64,000 nucleotides of DNA, from assembly GCF_013373865.1 (NCBI RefSeq), contig NC_050477.1, forward strand, positions 7,462,869-7,526,868, in the 5' to 3' direction. The stretch's first letter is position 1. The number at the start of each line of letters is the position of its first letter. The notes under the pieces were generated by a model. That model did not search any database and was not told where the DNA came from. It saw nothing but the letters and a program-made list of their open reading frames with translations. A program made the position numbers and the translations under genes. This document shows positions 49,321 to 62,200 of this stretch, in pieces. This DNA comes from Monomorium pharaonis. Its lineage: Eukaryota; Arthropoda; Insecta; Hymenoptera; Formicidae.

Positions 49321-52300
49321 GGGCATTTAATTCTCTATTGATCGTAACGCGCGCATGTGTTTGGGTATGTTGGAGCGTTTCCCAACATATTAGTTAAAAG
49401 TTAAGTAAGATTTAAAAAGTAAAATACAAAATGAATAGAAATGTAATTAATAAAAGATTTCGCATTTTTAAACGAGAGATTCTTATTTTTACTAAATTAT
49501 ATAATTAATTAGAAATGATTAAACTACATATTTTGACAAGTAAAAAGAATCATTAAAAGAAAATTCTCTCCGTGTGGTTTAATAAATTTGGATAATATAA
49601 ATTAATGCTGTATTCAAATAAAAAATTTTTTTTTGCTTTTAATGTTTAATATTTAATGTTCAACTGCGGTTAGGGTCTTCTACATTTTCTAGTTATTTGA
49701 TCTTATTATTTGATTTTTTGAGGTAGGCTTAAAATCGAATCTAAAGAAAGTCAAATGATATAATAATATCATGGAAAGGAATGTGCGCTTTCGACAATAG
49801 TGAACAAATAGGTTCGCGTGACAGCTCAGTAATCTATCACCTTCTTTGAGTAGTCCTACATTTTCACTGGAACTAATGGAAGTGATGCGACATTTTGTGC
49901 CATCGAGTTACGAGGATATTCTCTAGCTAGGTAAGCCTGCTCCGTGAGCCTTTCAAAAATTATTCTCTAGGTCAATATAGACCGTAGGAATTTTCATTTG
50001 TGTTGAGTTTCTCGGAATTTTATTACACGTTTTAAAAAAGTTGAGAACCGTCGCCTCAAACAGGTAGAATAAATGATCGCGCGAATACTCCTCGGCGATC
50101 GCGGTCCAAAGATAAGCAAACACATTTTTCAACAAAGTAAGGAGCGTATTTTTATTTGATTCTCTTTTGGATATATCATGTAGTAATAAAAGCATCATGA
50201 AAGAGATCGTGAAATTCGAATATTTTGTACATATATTTAACTTTAGCAATAAAATGCGCAAATTTAAAACCCTTTTAAAATGTAATCTTTTTCTTAAGCA
50301 TATTGAATTACATATATGTGTTAACAAATTTGGAAATTAAATTCCCAGATTTTTATTTACTCGAGAAAATTATAATTATTTTTCCTTTCAAATAGAGTTA
50401 TATAAAGATTGTAACAAGTTTCTGTACTATCAAATTTTAAGTATTAATTGTATTATTAATAAAATTCGAGGTATTATTAAATTACAAAATATACATACAT
50501 AGTTTTTTCTACTATTATTTTATGTACAACATTATTATATTTGTTACATTTTTACATATTTGTCTTAAAGATATATTAGATTATTTTAAACGTAACACAT
50601 ATTTCGTACGACAGTGTAATTTGTCGATGGAATTTCATCGCTTCAGTGATCATCATAATATATACAGTTGTAAATCGAATTCGTATCGCTTTAATATCTT
50701 TTGCCTCCCGCACGTATCGAAGTTATGAACCCATATGATACAGCTTACTACCATCGTGATAATATTTTGTATGTGATTTTTTATAAGGCACCGCGAAATG
50801 TAACATACCTCTGTCATGCTTTCTCACAATTAGTACAATCGTGTGATTGCAAAGCCCCAATGGCTGGCGATCGACGGTTTGGGCGGAGGGTGGAATAATT
50901 AAGAGCTTATTAGAAACAAAAAGAATTTTGAGGAGTCATTCCGCCGCAAAGTTCTATCACCCAATACATCTGATTTAATGACCTGTTGCGTAAATCAAAC
51001 GCTCCGTTCTCCTCCTCTCGCTCGTCGCTCCCCCTTTCGTTCCCGATTCTCCTTTCACTCTCGTCCTTCTTCACTTTCTCTCTATCTCGGTTCCTCTCCC
51101 GTTCTCCCTTATTCGATCGTCCGCGTTGGCGGCGGCGGTTTGTGCCTCGTTTAGTCCTTTTTTCTTCCCCTCTCTCTTTCTCATTCTTTCTCATGAAAAG
51201 GTAGCAGTCCCTCTTTGAAAACGGGCAACCACTACTACATTGCATCTCGACCATCATCCCGCGCGAGGTAGGTCGCCCCCGGTGATACATGGCGTTTCTC
51301 ACGGTGATAATTATCGCCAAATCCGTGAAACATAGGGAGGTAGGTCGACAAGCGGATTGGAAGAGATTGAAGAATAGCAATTTTGGACGAAACAACATAA
51401 CCAAGCAAAAAGATAAGTAGCTTGAAAAGAAGATAACACACAAGAATAATTTTTAGTTTTCTGACTTAATTCTAATTTTTCCTCCCAAGATTGATATATA
51501 ACATTTTGAGACGCTCATACAACTTCCTTATTTGAAAAATATATTAATAATTCAGAATATCACGTTTTAATATCTCTTCGTATTTATAGTCATGTTTATG
51601 TTAAAAAACTGAGCTGAAACCAGTCTTAAAACATTTAATATTTGATCTTTAGAATCAATTTAACATTCTTTGTGTTACATTTATAATCGGGATTTAATTG
51701 AGGAATTCCAACGAAGTTTGTTTTAAGATATGGCTCAAGTTTTACTTTTCATAACTTAAGAACTGATTTTTGATAAAATATTATATGTCAACGTATATTC
51801 ATAGTTTTGGTTTCTTGTAATATGTATTTTTCAAAAGGTAACTTGTGTAAAAAAAAAAAGAATTATGTATGCAAGAAACCTGATTTAAAATCCAGCAATG
51901 GATTTTAAAATGTTAAAATCAAAAATTAAAAGACTATATTTTTTGTAATATTTTTCGGATTAAAAGTAGAGCAACACGTAAATTATCCAAAAGAGTGATT
52001 TAAGTAAAATTGAATATCATATCTCATACCTTCATCGTCGCAAGTAATCGTTTTATGGAGATAATTAATTTGCGTGTGATAATAATTAACCATATTTTTG
52101 TGGTAGTTGTATGAGCGCGAAGAAGAAATTAAAAAAAAGAGGAAGATATCTTAAAGGACGATAGCGGAATAATGAAGTAAATCATTTATTATTTTAATAT
52201 TAATTATTAAGTTCAACTTATTTATAGAAATTAGTTTTAGATGCAGGATACTTGTGTGAACAGAAGATATTCAGTTATTAAGAAACAATAATATAATCCT

Positions 52301-52990
52301 GACGCGCGTTTATGTATTGCGTATAGAACATGTGTTTACACAAGGTCGCCGTGATTCGTTTCATCGAGACTTGACAGAGAACTGACAAGAAATATCGTGA
52401 GCTACTTCGTGTGTCATCGCATTACCTGTCGAAACGCGATCACAATTGCTAAAAGAAAGCGTAGTCATTTTTTACGAACACTCTATCCTAACTCTCGTTA
52501 ATCAATCTTCACAATAAAATATTTATAAATGTATCAAGTTAATAACTTGTCGCTATAACTTTTCCTTTTTGTAAAGATTTTGAAAATATTACTATTATAT
52601 AATCAAAGTTTTTTATTTTATGTTTCTATAATTAAATGTTACAATCTGATATAAGAAAATATATAATTTAGAGATTTTTTTTGATGCATATTTTACAAAT
52701 ATCAATAAAAATATTTTGTCGTCAATTCATATATTTTAGTTAATTAATATTTAATAAAAAGCGCAATGATATGGTAATTTACTTTTATAGTAAATAAATT
52801 AGCTTTATTATCGTAATGCTTTTCATATTCATTTTCATTTATTGATAAGTTGATTTTATGTAATTCGACAAACAGACGTGTAATAACGAGAGAACCAATA
52901 ATCTTATCACATATGTAAAATTGCGGAGTGTTTCACAATTTTATTTTAGTGCCTTCAAGTTTAATAATCGACTTCTTACTCAGTCAGCTG
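49321..52990. other. AT-rich stretch, no gene seen
   Basis: A CT-rich island at 50990-51200. A weak 55-nt splice-bounded segment lies on the minus strand (about 50810-50864, donor GACAGAG|GTATGTT), with a mediocre acceptor. Nothing else recognised. Confidence 0.6.
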
Positions 52991-55180
52991 AGTACACTCT
53001 CAGTTGATACCTAATCGAAACCTAACTATCGAACCGTCTGTGTTTCAAGTCATGAAACTTTATTCTGCGTATACGAGATTCTTATTCTGCGTTTTTACCA
53101 CGAGACTCGTGTAATGAATAAATACGGACTTAAATGCGCATAAAGAAAGTGAAGGTGAAGTACACTGCCTTCCACGAGCGGGACGCATTCTCTCCCTCCC
53201 TGTCGATGCGTGCTGAATGCACCGCGCTTCACGACGAGATCGCCGATAACAGGTGACGCGATATAGAACAGGTGATTCGATATGCGAACAATGCGATATG
53301 TTCCGCGCAATTGCTGCAGCGAGGGAGATGCTTGCAGGAGACGGCCGGAGCCGTCAAGCAATCGAACGACGTGGCTTTCCTGTCGACGTGTTCAATAGAA
53401 TGTTGTCGGACGGGGTGTAGATAGAGCAATGTCACATTTTCGCGGCACAAAGACCATGGCGATGGCAAGTGGCTCTTTGAAATGATTTTTTTCCATTCAA
53501 CAATTACTACGTATACGTATAGGAACAAAATAAATGAAGTATAATAGAGTAGAAAAATAGGACAATAAAAAGAGTACGGCTGGATATATTCTCAAAATAG
53601 CAAGCCAGTAAATACCAATTTATCCGCAAGTGATTCATCACAGTGTTGCGTTATAAATCTATTTAATTTCGTCACATATAATAATCAATGCCATGGCATT
53701 GTAAAGTCTCTAATACGTGACATCCGTAAAGAGTGGCGTACGTGATTTCTATCTTACGCAACGCGTTAATAATGCAACTTAATCAGACGCGTGTCACTCT
53801 CTCGGATTCGTATTCTCTGTTTATTCACGCTATAATTATCAATCTCGAACAATTTCCTAGCGCGTCATGCACACACGCGCTCTTTCTACTAATATGCCTA
53901 ACAATTGCAGTTCCCTTAAAGAGATCGGGACGTTTCTATTCGACGTTAATAAGGATGATAATAACGCCGTTTAAATGAACGCGGCAATACATTCTGCTAC
54001 TCGCGAGGGACGTCATGCTTACTTACATTATAATTATCGATATTGATATCAGTCCCTAACGAGGATTAATAGCGCGCCGATTATTTATTTTGCGTCTCGC
54101 GCGCGGCTCCGCCTTGGCCTTTTAAATCGCCTTGTCTTCGGCACGAGAGAGCAGGAGAGCGAGAGAAAGGGAGGGAAGGAGAGGAGGAGAAACGCGGCCG
54201 AATAAATTAAATCCTTACCAAGAATTCGCTAACGACCTGTACCTCGTGGACTACCCATCCCTTAATGCCGTGTTACATTCTCACAAGCGCCTTTTTATGT
54301 GACACCCGCTACGCGAGAGGTGACCACGTAGTCTGTCCGACACGGGACACAACGCCGGATTTTATGAGGACGGCCTATGAAGTCCTCGCTAAGCCTTTAA
54401 ACGCGACAGGCTACTTCTTAATCGTCGTTGGACGTGTGACGCTTTTTTTGACACCGTTACGTAAGTGGCGCTAATCGGAGTTCACCGGTGGTCTTTTCTT
54501 CCTTATTTTTTGAGCTTTCTTTTAAAAGATTTACATCAGCTGTTCCTTATCAATTTATTTTAATTATCTTACAACAAATCTACAATTTTTCCCCAAAGAA
54601 TTCTGATTGATGAATTTCGCTCCACTTTTCCCTCCAACTTTCGGGGAGAGTCAGGTAAACGCGAGCGCAATCAAGAGATCGCAAGAGCGGCGACCTAACG
54701 GCGTTCAACGATTGTATCGCCGTATACCCGAAAGAAATCCGATGGAAATCGAGAGCCGTCCGGTCGGCCGGCCGGCCGTTGCATTCTTGCGATTGAGAGC
54801 CTTCGCAGGGTGCACCGGCACGCCCCGGGCGGTTCCCATTGCATCGCATCGTCCCTTCAGACACCAACACGCGTACATTGTTGCTGCGAGACCGCGCTGC
54901 CGAAAGATACGTATGCTGATGCCCGCACGGCCTTCGTAAACATTTCCACGCATTTTCCCCGTGCACATTCGGCCGACAGGTTACGGCGCCAGAAAACGTA
55001 CACCGCGCGACGGAGTGCCCTTCTTTAGGGCTGCGAGCGGCAGTGACATGGCACTCGCGCCGCGTTACCGTGAGCTTACTTGCCCTTTGAATTCTCGTCC
55101 CGGAATTCTCGAGCGCGCGCGTAATGAACGCTTTGTCGCCTCGAGTCGTAGGTGTCCACAATATATATGGACACTTATTT
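52991..55180. other. Mixed stretch, CpG-rich at its right end
   Basis: The CpG-rich block at 54600-55170 has the longest open frame of the window (minus, about 193 codons, opening only at TTG). No domain is supported. Confidence 0.5.
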
Positions 55181-57029
55181 ACAAAAATGATGTATACTTC
55201 GAGATGATTACTTTGAGATATTTGTTTATTACTTTCTCTTCAAAATAAATATCAAAATATTAAAAATATGAAATTTTGAATATTACACAAAAACATTCAT
55301 TTTTTTTAAGTTAACGTTAAAAATGTGACGAGAAATAATTATACTTTTTTTAAAATAAAATATGACAATGAGAAAAATGATCGAATCTTATAAGTAGACG
55401 CTTAAAGGAGATATATTTTATCACGCGTTGGAGGGAAGCATCCTCCGTGTTTCAGGATTAATTAAACTTGTCTACGGGACAATGTGACTGACAATAATTT
55501 GTCCCGGGAGCGCGTCAAACGTTTCTACGGTGATTCGCGAATGCGTAATGGTTGAGCACACTGCACTTCAGGATCGCCAGTGAATCACCTTGTGAAGGTG
55601 GGTCGGCGGCAGCGGCGGCGGGTCCATAGGTATGTATGTACGGGTGCACACGTATGTAAGTGCACATACGATACATCGCGGCTCCGACTGCACACGCGTA
55701 TACGTATACACACGACGGTGCCGCATACCTTCGCCTCCTCCTCCTCCTTCTTGTCTCAACCTAAACCGTCTCCTCCTCCTCCGCCGTCGCCGATCCCGCG
55801 CCGTCGTCTACCACTCCTCTTCGACGTACCAGACTTTAATCCAATCTGAGTATAAGTGTTGCCCTTTAAAGCAAGCCGGGAATGGCGGGAAACCATCCAC
55901 GACCTCCGTCACCGAACTTTTTCTTCGGCCGTGGCTTTTTTCTTTTTCGCTCGCAGTCCGCCGGGTTTTAAACGAATACGTATGGCTGCTGCTCGCCGCC
56001 ACCGCCGGCAAGGAGCTTTTAACGGAGTATTCTCGCTGTTGCGTGCGATTCGCGTAATACGTCAATTAGATATGATTATGCAAACGGGACAAACTGACTT
56101 TTACGTGTTGCCGTTCTAAGATTATAGCCGATCTACGATAAGTAGTAAGTCTTTTGCCTTTTGCTCTAAACTCTGTGTGACGTTTCAATTTAGTCTAATT
56201 GTAAGCTTTACAGTTGCGACCTAGCTAAGAGCTAAGAGCTCACTGTACCTACTGTAGACCGAGTCTTACAGTTATTTGAGAAACTTAGGAGCAAGAAATT
56301 ACCTCTTCACATTAACAAATAAAGTGAATGATATGATGAGCAGCGCAAGAGGGATTATTTTCGGTAATTGTGAAGTACAACTGAAAGACATTACCTTTTG
56401 TGTTTCTCGGTTAAAATATTATAGAAAATACTACAGATTTCTCCCAATTTTATAAAATGGCAGCAACATTTGTTCGTGATAAATTAAGCGCGATTTATCA
56501 AAATCTATAAAATAATTAATTTTTATTCGTATCTTTCCGCTCGCATTTACATCACGAGAGATCATTGGGAGACACAAGTCGCGCTGGGGTGGATCCCATC
56601 GAAACGGCGAAAACGGCGATTACCCGCGCGATGCTATCGCGATGACGGGTTAATACGGGTCGATTTCCAGACCGAGGGGGTGCAACGCGGGCGCTGCCAC
56701 GCCGACAAATAAGTTAACGCTTATGAACGAGTAAAGATGCGCGCGCGCGGGCGAAGCTGGGCGAGGAGAGTCACGTTTTTCGAAGGTTTGCCGTGGGCTC
56801 GGGGTCCTCTTCTGGTTCGGGCGTGCGAGCGGGACCCGGGCTCCAAACGCGCGCTCGCGCGCGCGCGCGCGCCTTGCCTCGCCCTGCTTTGCCCCGTCCC
56901 GTCCTGCCGCGCCGGTCGGTCCTGATCCCTTCGTACCTTGGGACCTACCACGCCACGGGATGCCTCTTCTCCCTCTCTCTTCCAACTTCTTACGCTCTTT
57001 CTCACTCTCTCTCCTCTTTTTCTCTTTCC

Positions 57030-57080
<51 letters not shown>

Positions 57081-57175
57081 CTCCGTTGGCGCGGCGGCGC
57101 AGCATCCTTTAATATCTCTTGCCAGCCTCCTCTTCGAGAGCTCGCCGGCTCTCATCCTTCTCGGGCCCTCCTTAG

Positions 57176-57226
<51 letters not shown>

Positions 57227-57620
57227 ACCTCCTCTCTTCTCGCGCTCACCCCTCTCGAGAGGCCCGAGCACTCTCTCGATAGCATCTTGATGGAATGCCT
57301 GCGGGGTAGGTACCTGCCGCATTGTCGGGTCTGCTCGCTCGTGCTTTCGCACTCCTCTCGTGCTCCCTTATTGTTGTTGGCTGGCTCTCCGTTGGCAGCC
57401 GCGGTCGTGTCGGTTATGGTAGTGGTGGCGGCGGCAACGGCGACGGTGGTACTGGTGATGTTGGTGGTGGTTGTTGTTGGTTATCGCTTCCATTGCTTCT
57501 TGTTGCATTCGCCGCTTGCTCTCTAGCATGCTCGTGGCACTTTGACACCGGTGCGCGCGCGATAGATTCGCAATATTGTTGCCGGCAGCGGTCTTTAGCG
57601 TGCTATTTTATTGCCGATTA
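55181..57620. other. Mixed stretch with CpG-rich and microsatellite DNA
   Basis: CpG-rich at 55570-56060 and 56600-57620, AT-rich between. CT tracts at 57036-57075 and 57179-57224 and a GGT/GTT-rich run at 57415-57480 account for the long frames. No gene recognised. Confidence 0.5.
57036..57224. repeat. Two (CT)n tracts
   Basis: CT runs at 57036-57075 and 57179-57224 separated by about 100 bp of unique GC-rich sequence. Confidence 0.95.
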
Positions 57621-58440
57621 GACATCATTCTTCAAACTCGTTTTGAGCGAATTTTTCGATGGTTATTATCAATGTTACATGAAAATATTAATAATTGAAT
57701 TTTAAAGGTAATAATTAAAATCTAATCTTCGAAACGTTATATAATATTGATTTTATTCTATGTAATACCATAGCTTATGTTTATTCATTTTTTTAAGTAA
57801 AGCAAGAAATAAAAGATGTAATGAAAGATGTAAAGACAAAGACAAGGCGATGTTGATCTTAAAGGGTATTAAGCAAATTCGCAATAATTGAAATGAAATT
57901 GCGTCTTATTTACACAGTCATCATCGTCTCGTAATCATCTCTGGGTGGAATTTTAATCGGCTTACGTCCGATTTATGGTGGCGTTTCGTTCGTTTCTGCA
58001 AGAGGTATTCGCGCGCATCTTTACGCTCGTAAACGCGTGCTTAACGAGCTGTCCCAGTACAGGCATTTATCTCATAACTGTTTCGCTATTCGAGCTTTCG
58101 TACGCGATCATGCGATAGACGCGCAGTAATTTATTACGGGATAGAAACGAGACGAGACGTAATGTCAGTCGCATTTTAATTTGTCATCAGTGAAGACATT
58201 GGAACGCGGAGCGGCGAGCATTGTATCGACGATTGAGGAGCGGACGACTGGAGACCGGAGTAGCAGTTTTCATCCCCGTCGACGCACGAGCGAATGCGTG
58301 CACGCGTTGAATGCACGTTCCCGCGACCGGCGCGGCGCGTAGGTGTGGGTACACCCTGCGGAAGTAGGGCCCTGCTCTGACCCGAGCCTTTCGATTTCGT
58401 TTCTGTCGGCGGGGCATTCGTGGCGGGCTGTAGCCGCAGC

Positions 58441-58471
58441 CGCAGAGAGAGAGAGCGAGAGCGAGAAAGAG

Positions 58472-58527
<56 letters not shown>
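58441..58527. repeat. Compound (GA)n microsatellite
   Basis: GA dinucleotide with GC and GGA interruptions. Confidence 0.95.
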
Positions 58528-58531
<4 letters not shown>

Positions 58532-58841
58532 CTAATGGGGGTAGCCGAGGAATTCCTTCGTTCGTAACCCGCGATTTACTGCTTGCGAGACGATTATATA
58601 CGCATGTGTATAACATCCGCCCTCAATTCGATGTTTTTTTTTTAATTTTCGGGAATTATTAAATTTTGATAGAGTTGTTGTCCAATCTTCGAAGAATTGA
58701 TATTTTGGATTTCTTGGAATGCTTGAAATTGAGAGAGGTGCTGTCTGATTTCTAGAGAGATGTGTAAAATTGACAGAACAATTTTCGAGACAGAAAATTA
58801 TTCCTTTGCAACGACAAGCTAATAAATGTATGCGAATATTA

Positions 58842-58864
58842 CACACACACACACACACACACAC
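58842..58864. repeat. (AC)n microsatellite
   Basis: About eleven AC units. Confidence 0.95.
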
Positions 58865-59194
58865 TTACATATATCCACGAGACATTGTTAATATCTTGAT
58901 TCAGCATTTCGGATGTCGCCGATATCTCTTTCGCTTCGAAGACCCTTCTTGCAATCTACCTTTTCTCATATAAAATCGCACAAAAAACGACTCACATCCA
59001 GCTTATCCCATGCAACTTGGTTGCGCCCACTAAAGACGACGTGGTCCACACATGCGATCGGAAGACTCGGAATGGAGACTCCAAGATTCGTTAAGCGTCG
59101 TCGCCAAACAGATTCGTTGTAGCGGCTTGCTTAGGTCGACCGATTTTAAGGAACGTCAGAAAAATGGATGACACAACGGCGCTATACGAACACA

Positions 59195-59197
<3 letters not shown>

Positions 59198-59275
<78 letters not shown>
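59198..59275. repeat. (GA)39 microsatellite
   Basis: Pure GA dinucleotide of 78 bp. Confidence 0.97.
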
Positions 59276-59278
<3 letters not shown>

Positions 59279-60571
59279 CGCGCTTACGTCGGCGCGGCGC
59301 GAAACGCGCGACTAGCAGTCGGGAGACCGCATTCCTCTCTCATCGTTTCTGGCTGCGCAGGATCTCTTCGCCGCGGTCACCGATATCTTTATTTTGTGCT
59401 GTCATAATTCAAACGACGCGCAACGCAACGCGGCCTCGATAAAACCACCTGGACAAATCGCTCGGCTGTCCGACACGCGCGGTTCCGTCGTCCGCCGATT
59501 GCCGCAACAGCAACCTCGGGATTCGGCCCGAGTCAACGCCGTGTAATCCAGGTCGGACTTTAAAGTATCGCGCCGACAACCTTGCTGCTCTCTTTATTAA
59601 ACCCCGCGATTATCCGCGGGGATGCGATATTTCGCTAGACGCACGTGTCAAACCTTTGACAGCGAGAGAATGAAAATATTATCTTAGATTATAAGAAATA
59701 GTGTTTTTATTTTGCATATGTTTGCCTCTGAAGGCATAGTACGTATTTTAATACTTGCGTATTTGCGATTTGTTTCGATGTTTATTTGTTAGAGTCTATC
59801 AATTTTATTTAAAGTTCTTAAATTCTGTTGATTGACAATAAAACGATTGTGAGCTTTTATTTGTGTTTCACGTGCACGTGATTATTAGAAAGTTAATTAA
59901 GAATTGGGTTCATCAAAGAATTTTGTTTTCTATCTTGATGTCTGGACTAATTTCGCTATCGCGAAATAATCACTGTCCGCCAAAAATCTCGCTGCGATTA
60001 CAACCAGACCTGAACGAGAGAGGAACGCGGAGTCTCCGAGAGGCTGGACGGAGCGGCCGGTCATAGGCAGTAAATCCTTGCGGATGATTAGAGGTCGGCA
60101 TCGGGCCTTGTTACCCCGATATGGAATTCAATAAAGGATGATTAGCTATCTCTCGTGTTGCTCCCCCAATGGCATGATTGCTGGAGCAAGGCGACGCTGC
60201 GATTGCAGGTGCCGCAGCGAGACAAAAGGAACCAAATTGACCAGGCGAGGTAACGAGTCACTTTGTTTAAAAAAATTACTGTTTTGACCAATTGATGTCT
60301 AAGAAAGTTATTTCCGCCATCTAATAACAAGTGTCATGTATTGAGTAAGCAAGTTTGACCGCTGATTGCATTTCTGGCACACGCTTCGCCCAGTTACGCC
60401 GCTGCGTTTAAGGTTCCATTGCTCTTTATAACAACGACACGACTGTCCCGCTTTTACCAACCCCTTATCTCACATTCGGCAAATAGTCGTTAACATAAAT
60501 CAGAAGGCAAGATAAAACCATGCCGCGAGCGCATTTAACTCTATAAACAGTACAACATATTTCTCTCTTAC

Positions 60572-60653
60572 CTAAAAACACGAAGCGGAAACGGCGGAAG
60601 ACCTCTGCATACAGGATATCTCAGAAGTCGTTGAACCCCAGATAGAAGACCAA
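60572..60653 (-). other. Candidate spliced exon (82 nt)
   Basis: On the minus strand the very good acceptor TTTTTCTCTTTTCAG|TTGG is followed 82 nt later by the very good donor TTTTTAG|GTAAGAG. One frame is fully open (GLLSGVQRLLRYPVCRGLPP...), another ends in a stop at the donor, and the third has an internal TGA. No protein family recognised, so a noncoding exon is the simplest reading. Same strand as CycD, about 50 kb upstream of its ATG. Confidence 0.3.
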
Positions 60654-60840
60654 CTGAAAAGAGAAAAATGCATGTTTTAGTATTAAGTAATCCAACAATA
60701 AGATTATACAGCTTTTCAGGCCTAACACAACAAAAAACACATCAAATCTTATTATTCCATACATTTAGATATTTTCAATCTGAAGATTTATTATAACGCC
60801 ATCACCAAATTATTTACTATTCGATAAAATCCTATACAAT

Positions 60841-60905
60841 ACACAATCTAAAATCAGATCATAAGACGTCTTAAAGATGTCTTGTGACCTGGTTTTAGAT
60901 TTTGT
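60841..60905. repeat. Near-perfect 32-bp inverted repeat
   Basis: The left arm (60841-60872) and right arm (60874-60905) pair over 32 positions with five differences. In plus-strand RNA three of the differences are G-U wobbles. It contains AAGACGTCTTAAAGATGTCT at its centre. It may be a small foldback element. Confidence 0.75.
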
Positions 60906-62200
60906 CTGGGAATCTAATGTCTGAATACCTAAGGTGCAACAAGACGGCACATCTCGTCGTCGGGATTTACCTATATCGATTGCAAATTGTTTCGCGTTGC
61001 ATTCCACGTCGCGTTTAACTTAAGTATCTGTCGTTTAACTGGCGTCACGTACACGCGTGCTGTCGCCCAGAGGCGTAATAGACCTCGACGCGCAAGTTAA
61101 AGGGACACGAAGTTAAAGAGGATTAAGAATACTGTCGTAGGTTTTGAACTCGCGGTTGAACGACGTATAAATCTTTGAAACCCGGACTCACGTTAGGTAC
61201 CGTACAAGCTTTAAATTTCGTAAGTTTTGCTAAACAAGTTGAAGAATGAAAAAGAGCGCAAGAAAAAAAAAGCAGTATTGGCACTTTGCAATAATTCATT
61301 GAGTAAATTTGTCACTTATGCTGAATAAAATTAATATTTAATATACATATGCAAATGTGTAAGATACATGTTGCCTTTTAAACACAGTCGTCTATCTTAA
61401 TATCTATTTTAATCATTTCGAAGTAGTTTTCGCATTCAAAAAATTCATATTTTCAATGTTTTTTTTATATGTCTACTTAATAAAATTAAGACTGTTGTAA
61501 AAATAATTTCCTAATTCTGGTCAAAATTATATAAATTCTCTTAATAAACACATAATAAAACAATGAATAAAAAATCATGAAAATAAACTTTTAATTAAAA
61601 GTATTGATGTTTATTACTTGACTGATATTATAACAAAATCTATTTTGTTATACATTGTTTATTTTGAAATTGTAATTTATACATTTATACATTTATACAT
61701 TTACAATTTTTCATATAATAATGCATAAAATGTAATTAATATAATATAGTTATTATAATATAAAAATAATTATATATATATATATTATATTAATGCACGT
61801 GAAAAACTATAAGTCGTAAAAAAATACAATAAATAAACTATATATATATTTCATAAATTTAATATTCAATATACGTGTAGATTATATTTATTATAAATTT
61901 TTACGATCTGTATAAATTAAATACTCTGAATCAGATAATAAATTGTATTTAATTGAAATTAATGGAGAATTCGTACAGAACATTTATACAGAATAAAAAT
62001 TGCTTTAATATTTCATATAATCTGAATAGTTGTAATGTTAAGTGTCAACAGTTACGAAACATGTGTACAAAAAAATTTCTTATATTTAATTATAAAATGT
62101 AGAAATCTGTAAAAATTCATAAATGTTTAAATATAATTATATATGCATATCAAATTCTATATTTTAATATGAGGAGTCCAAAAAGTTAAGCAAGAAAAAG
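60906..62200. other. AT-rich stretch, no gene seen
   Basis: Includes about four tandem copies of an 8-bp unit ATTTATAC at 61678-61712 and TA-rich runs near 61760. Confidence 0.65.

Larger units (their letters stand above)
57621..60571. other. Mixed stretch, CpG- and GA-rich centre
   Basis: AT-rich at 57640-57900 and 59680-59990, CpG-rich at 58180-59640. Holds the GA tracts and an (AC)n run at 58842-58864. No gene recognised. Confidence 0.5.

Noticed and set aside
54580..55161. Longest open frame (minus, about 193 codons) with a thrombospondin type 1-like cysteine pattern (RCNGNRPGRAGAPCEG...ECN)
   Set aside because: It opens only at a TTG and lacks the upstream WxxW and the TCG segment of TSP1. 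The last cysteine spacing is two residues short, and it lies in CpG-rich DNA where long frames arise by chance.
57287..57621. Gly/Val-rich frames with signal-peptide-like starts
   Set aside because: They are translations of a GGT/GTT-rich microsatellite.
60572..60653. Frame resembling the last helix of a GPCR (FYLGFND...DILYAEVFRRFRF)
   Set aside because: The frame has an internal TGA, lacks the NPxxY motif and has no other receptor helices nearby.
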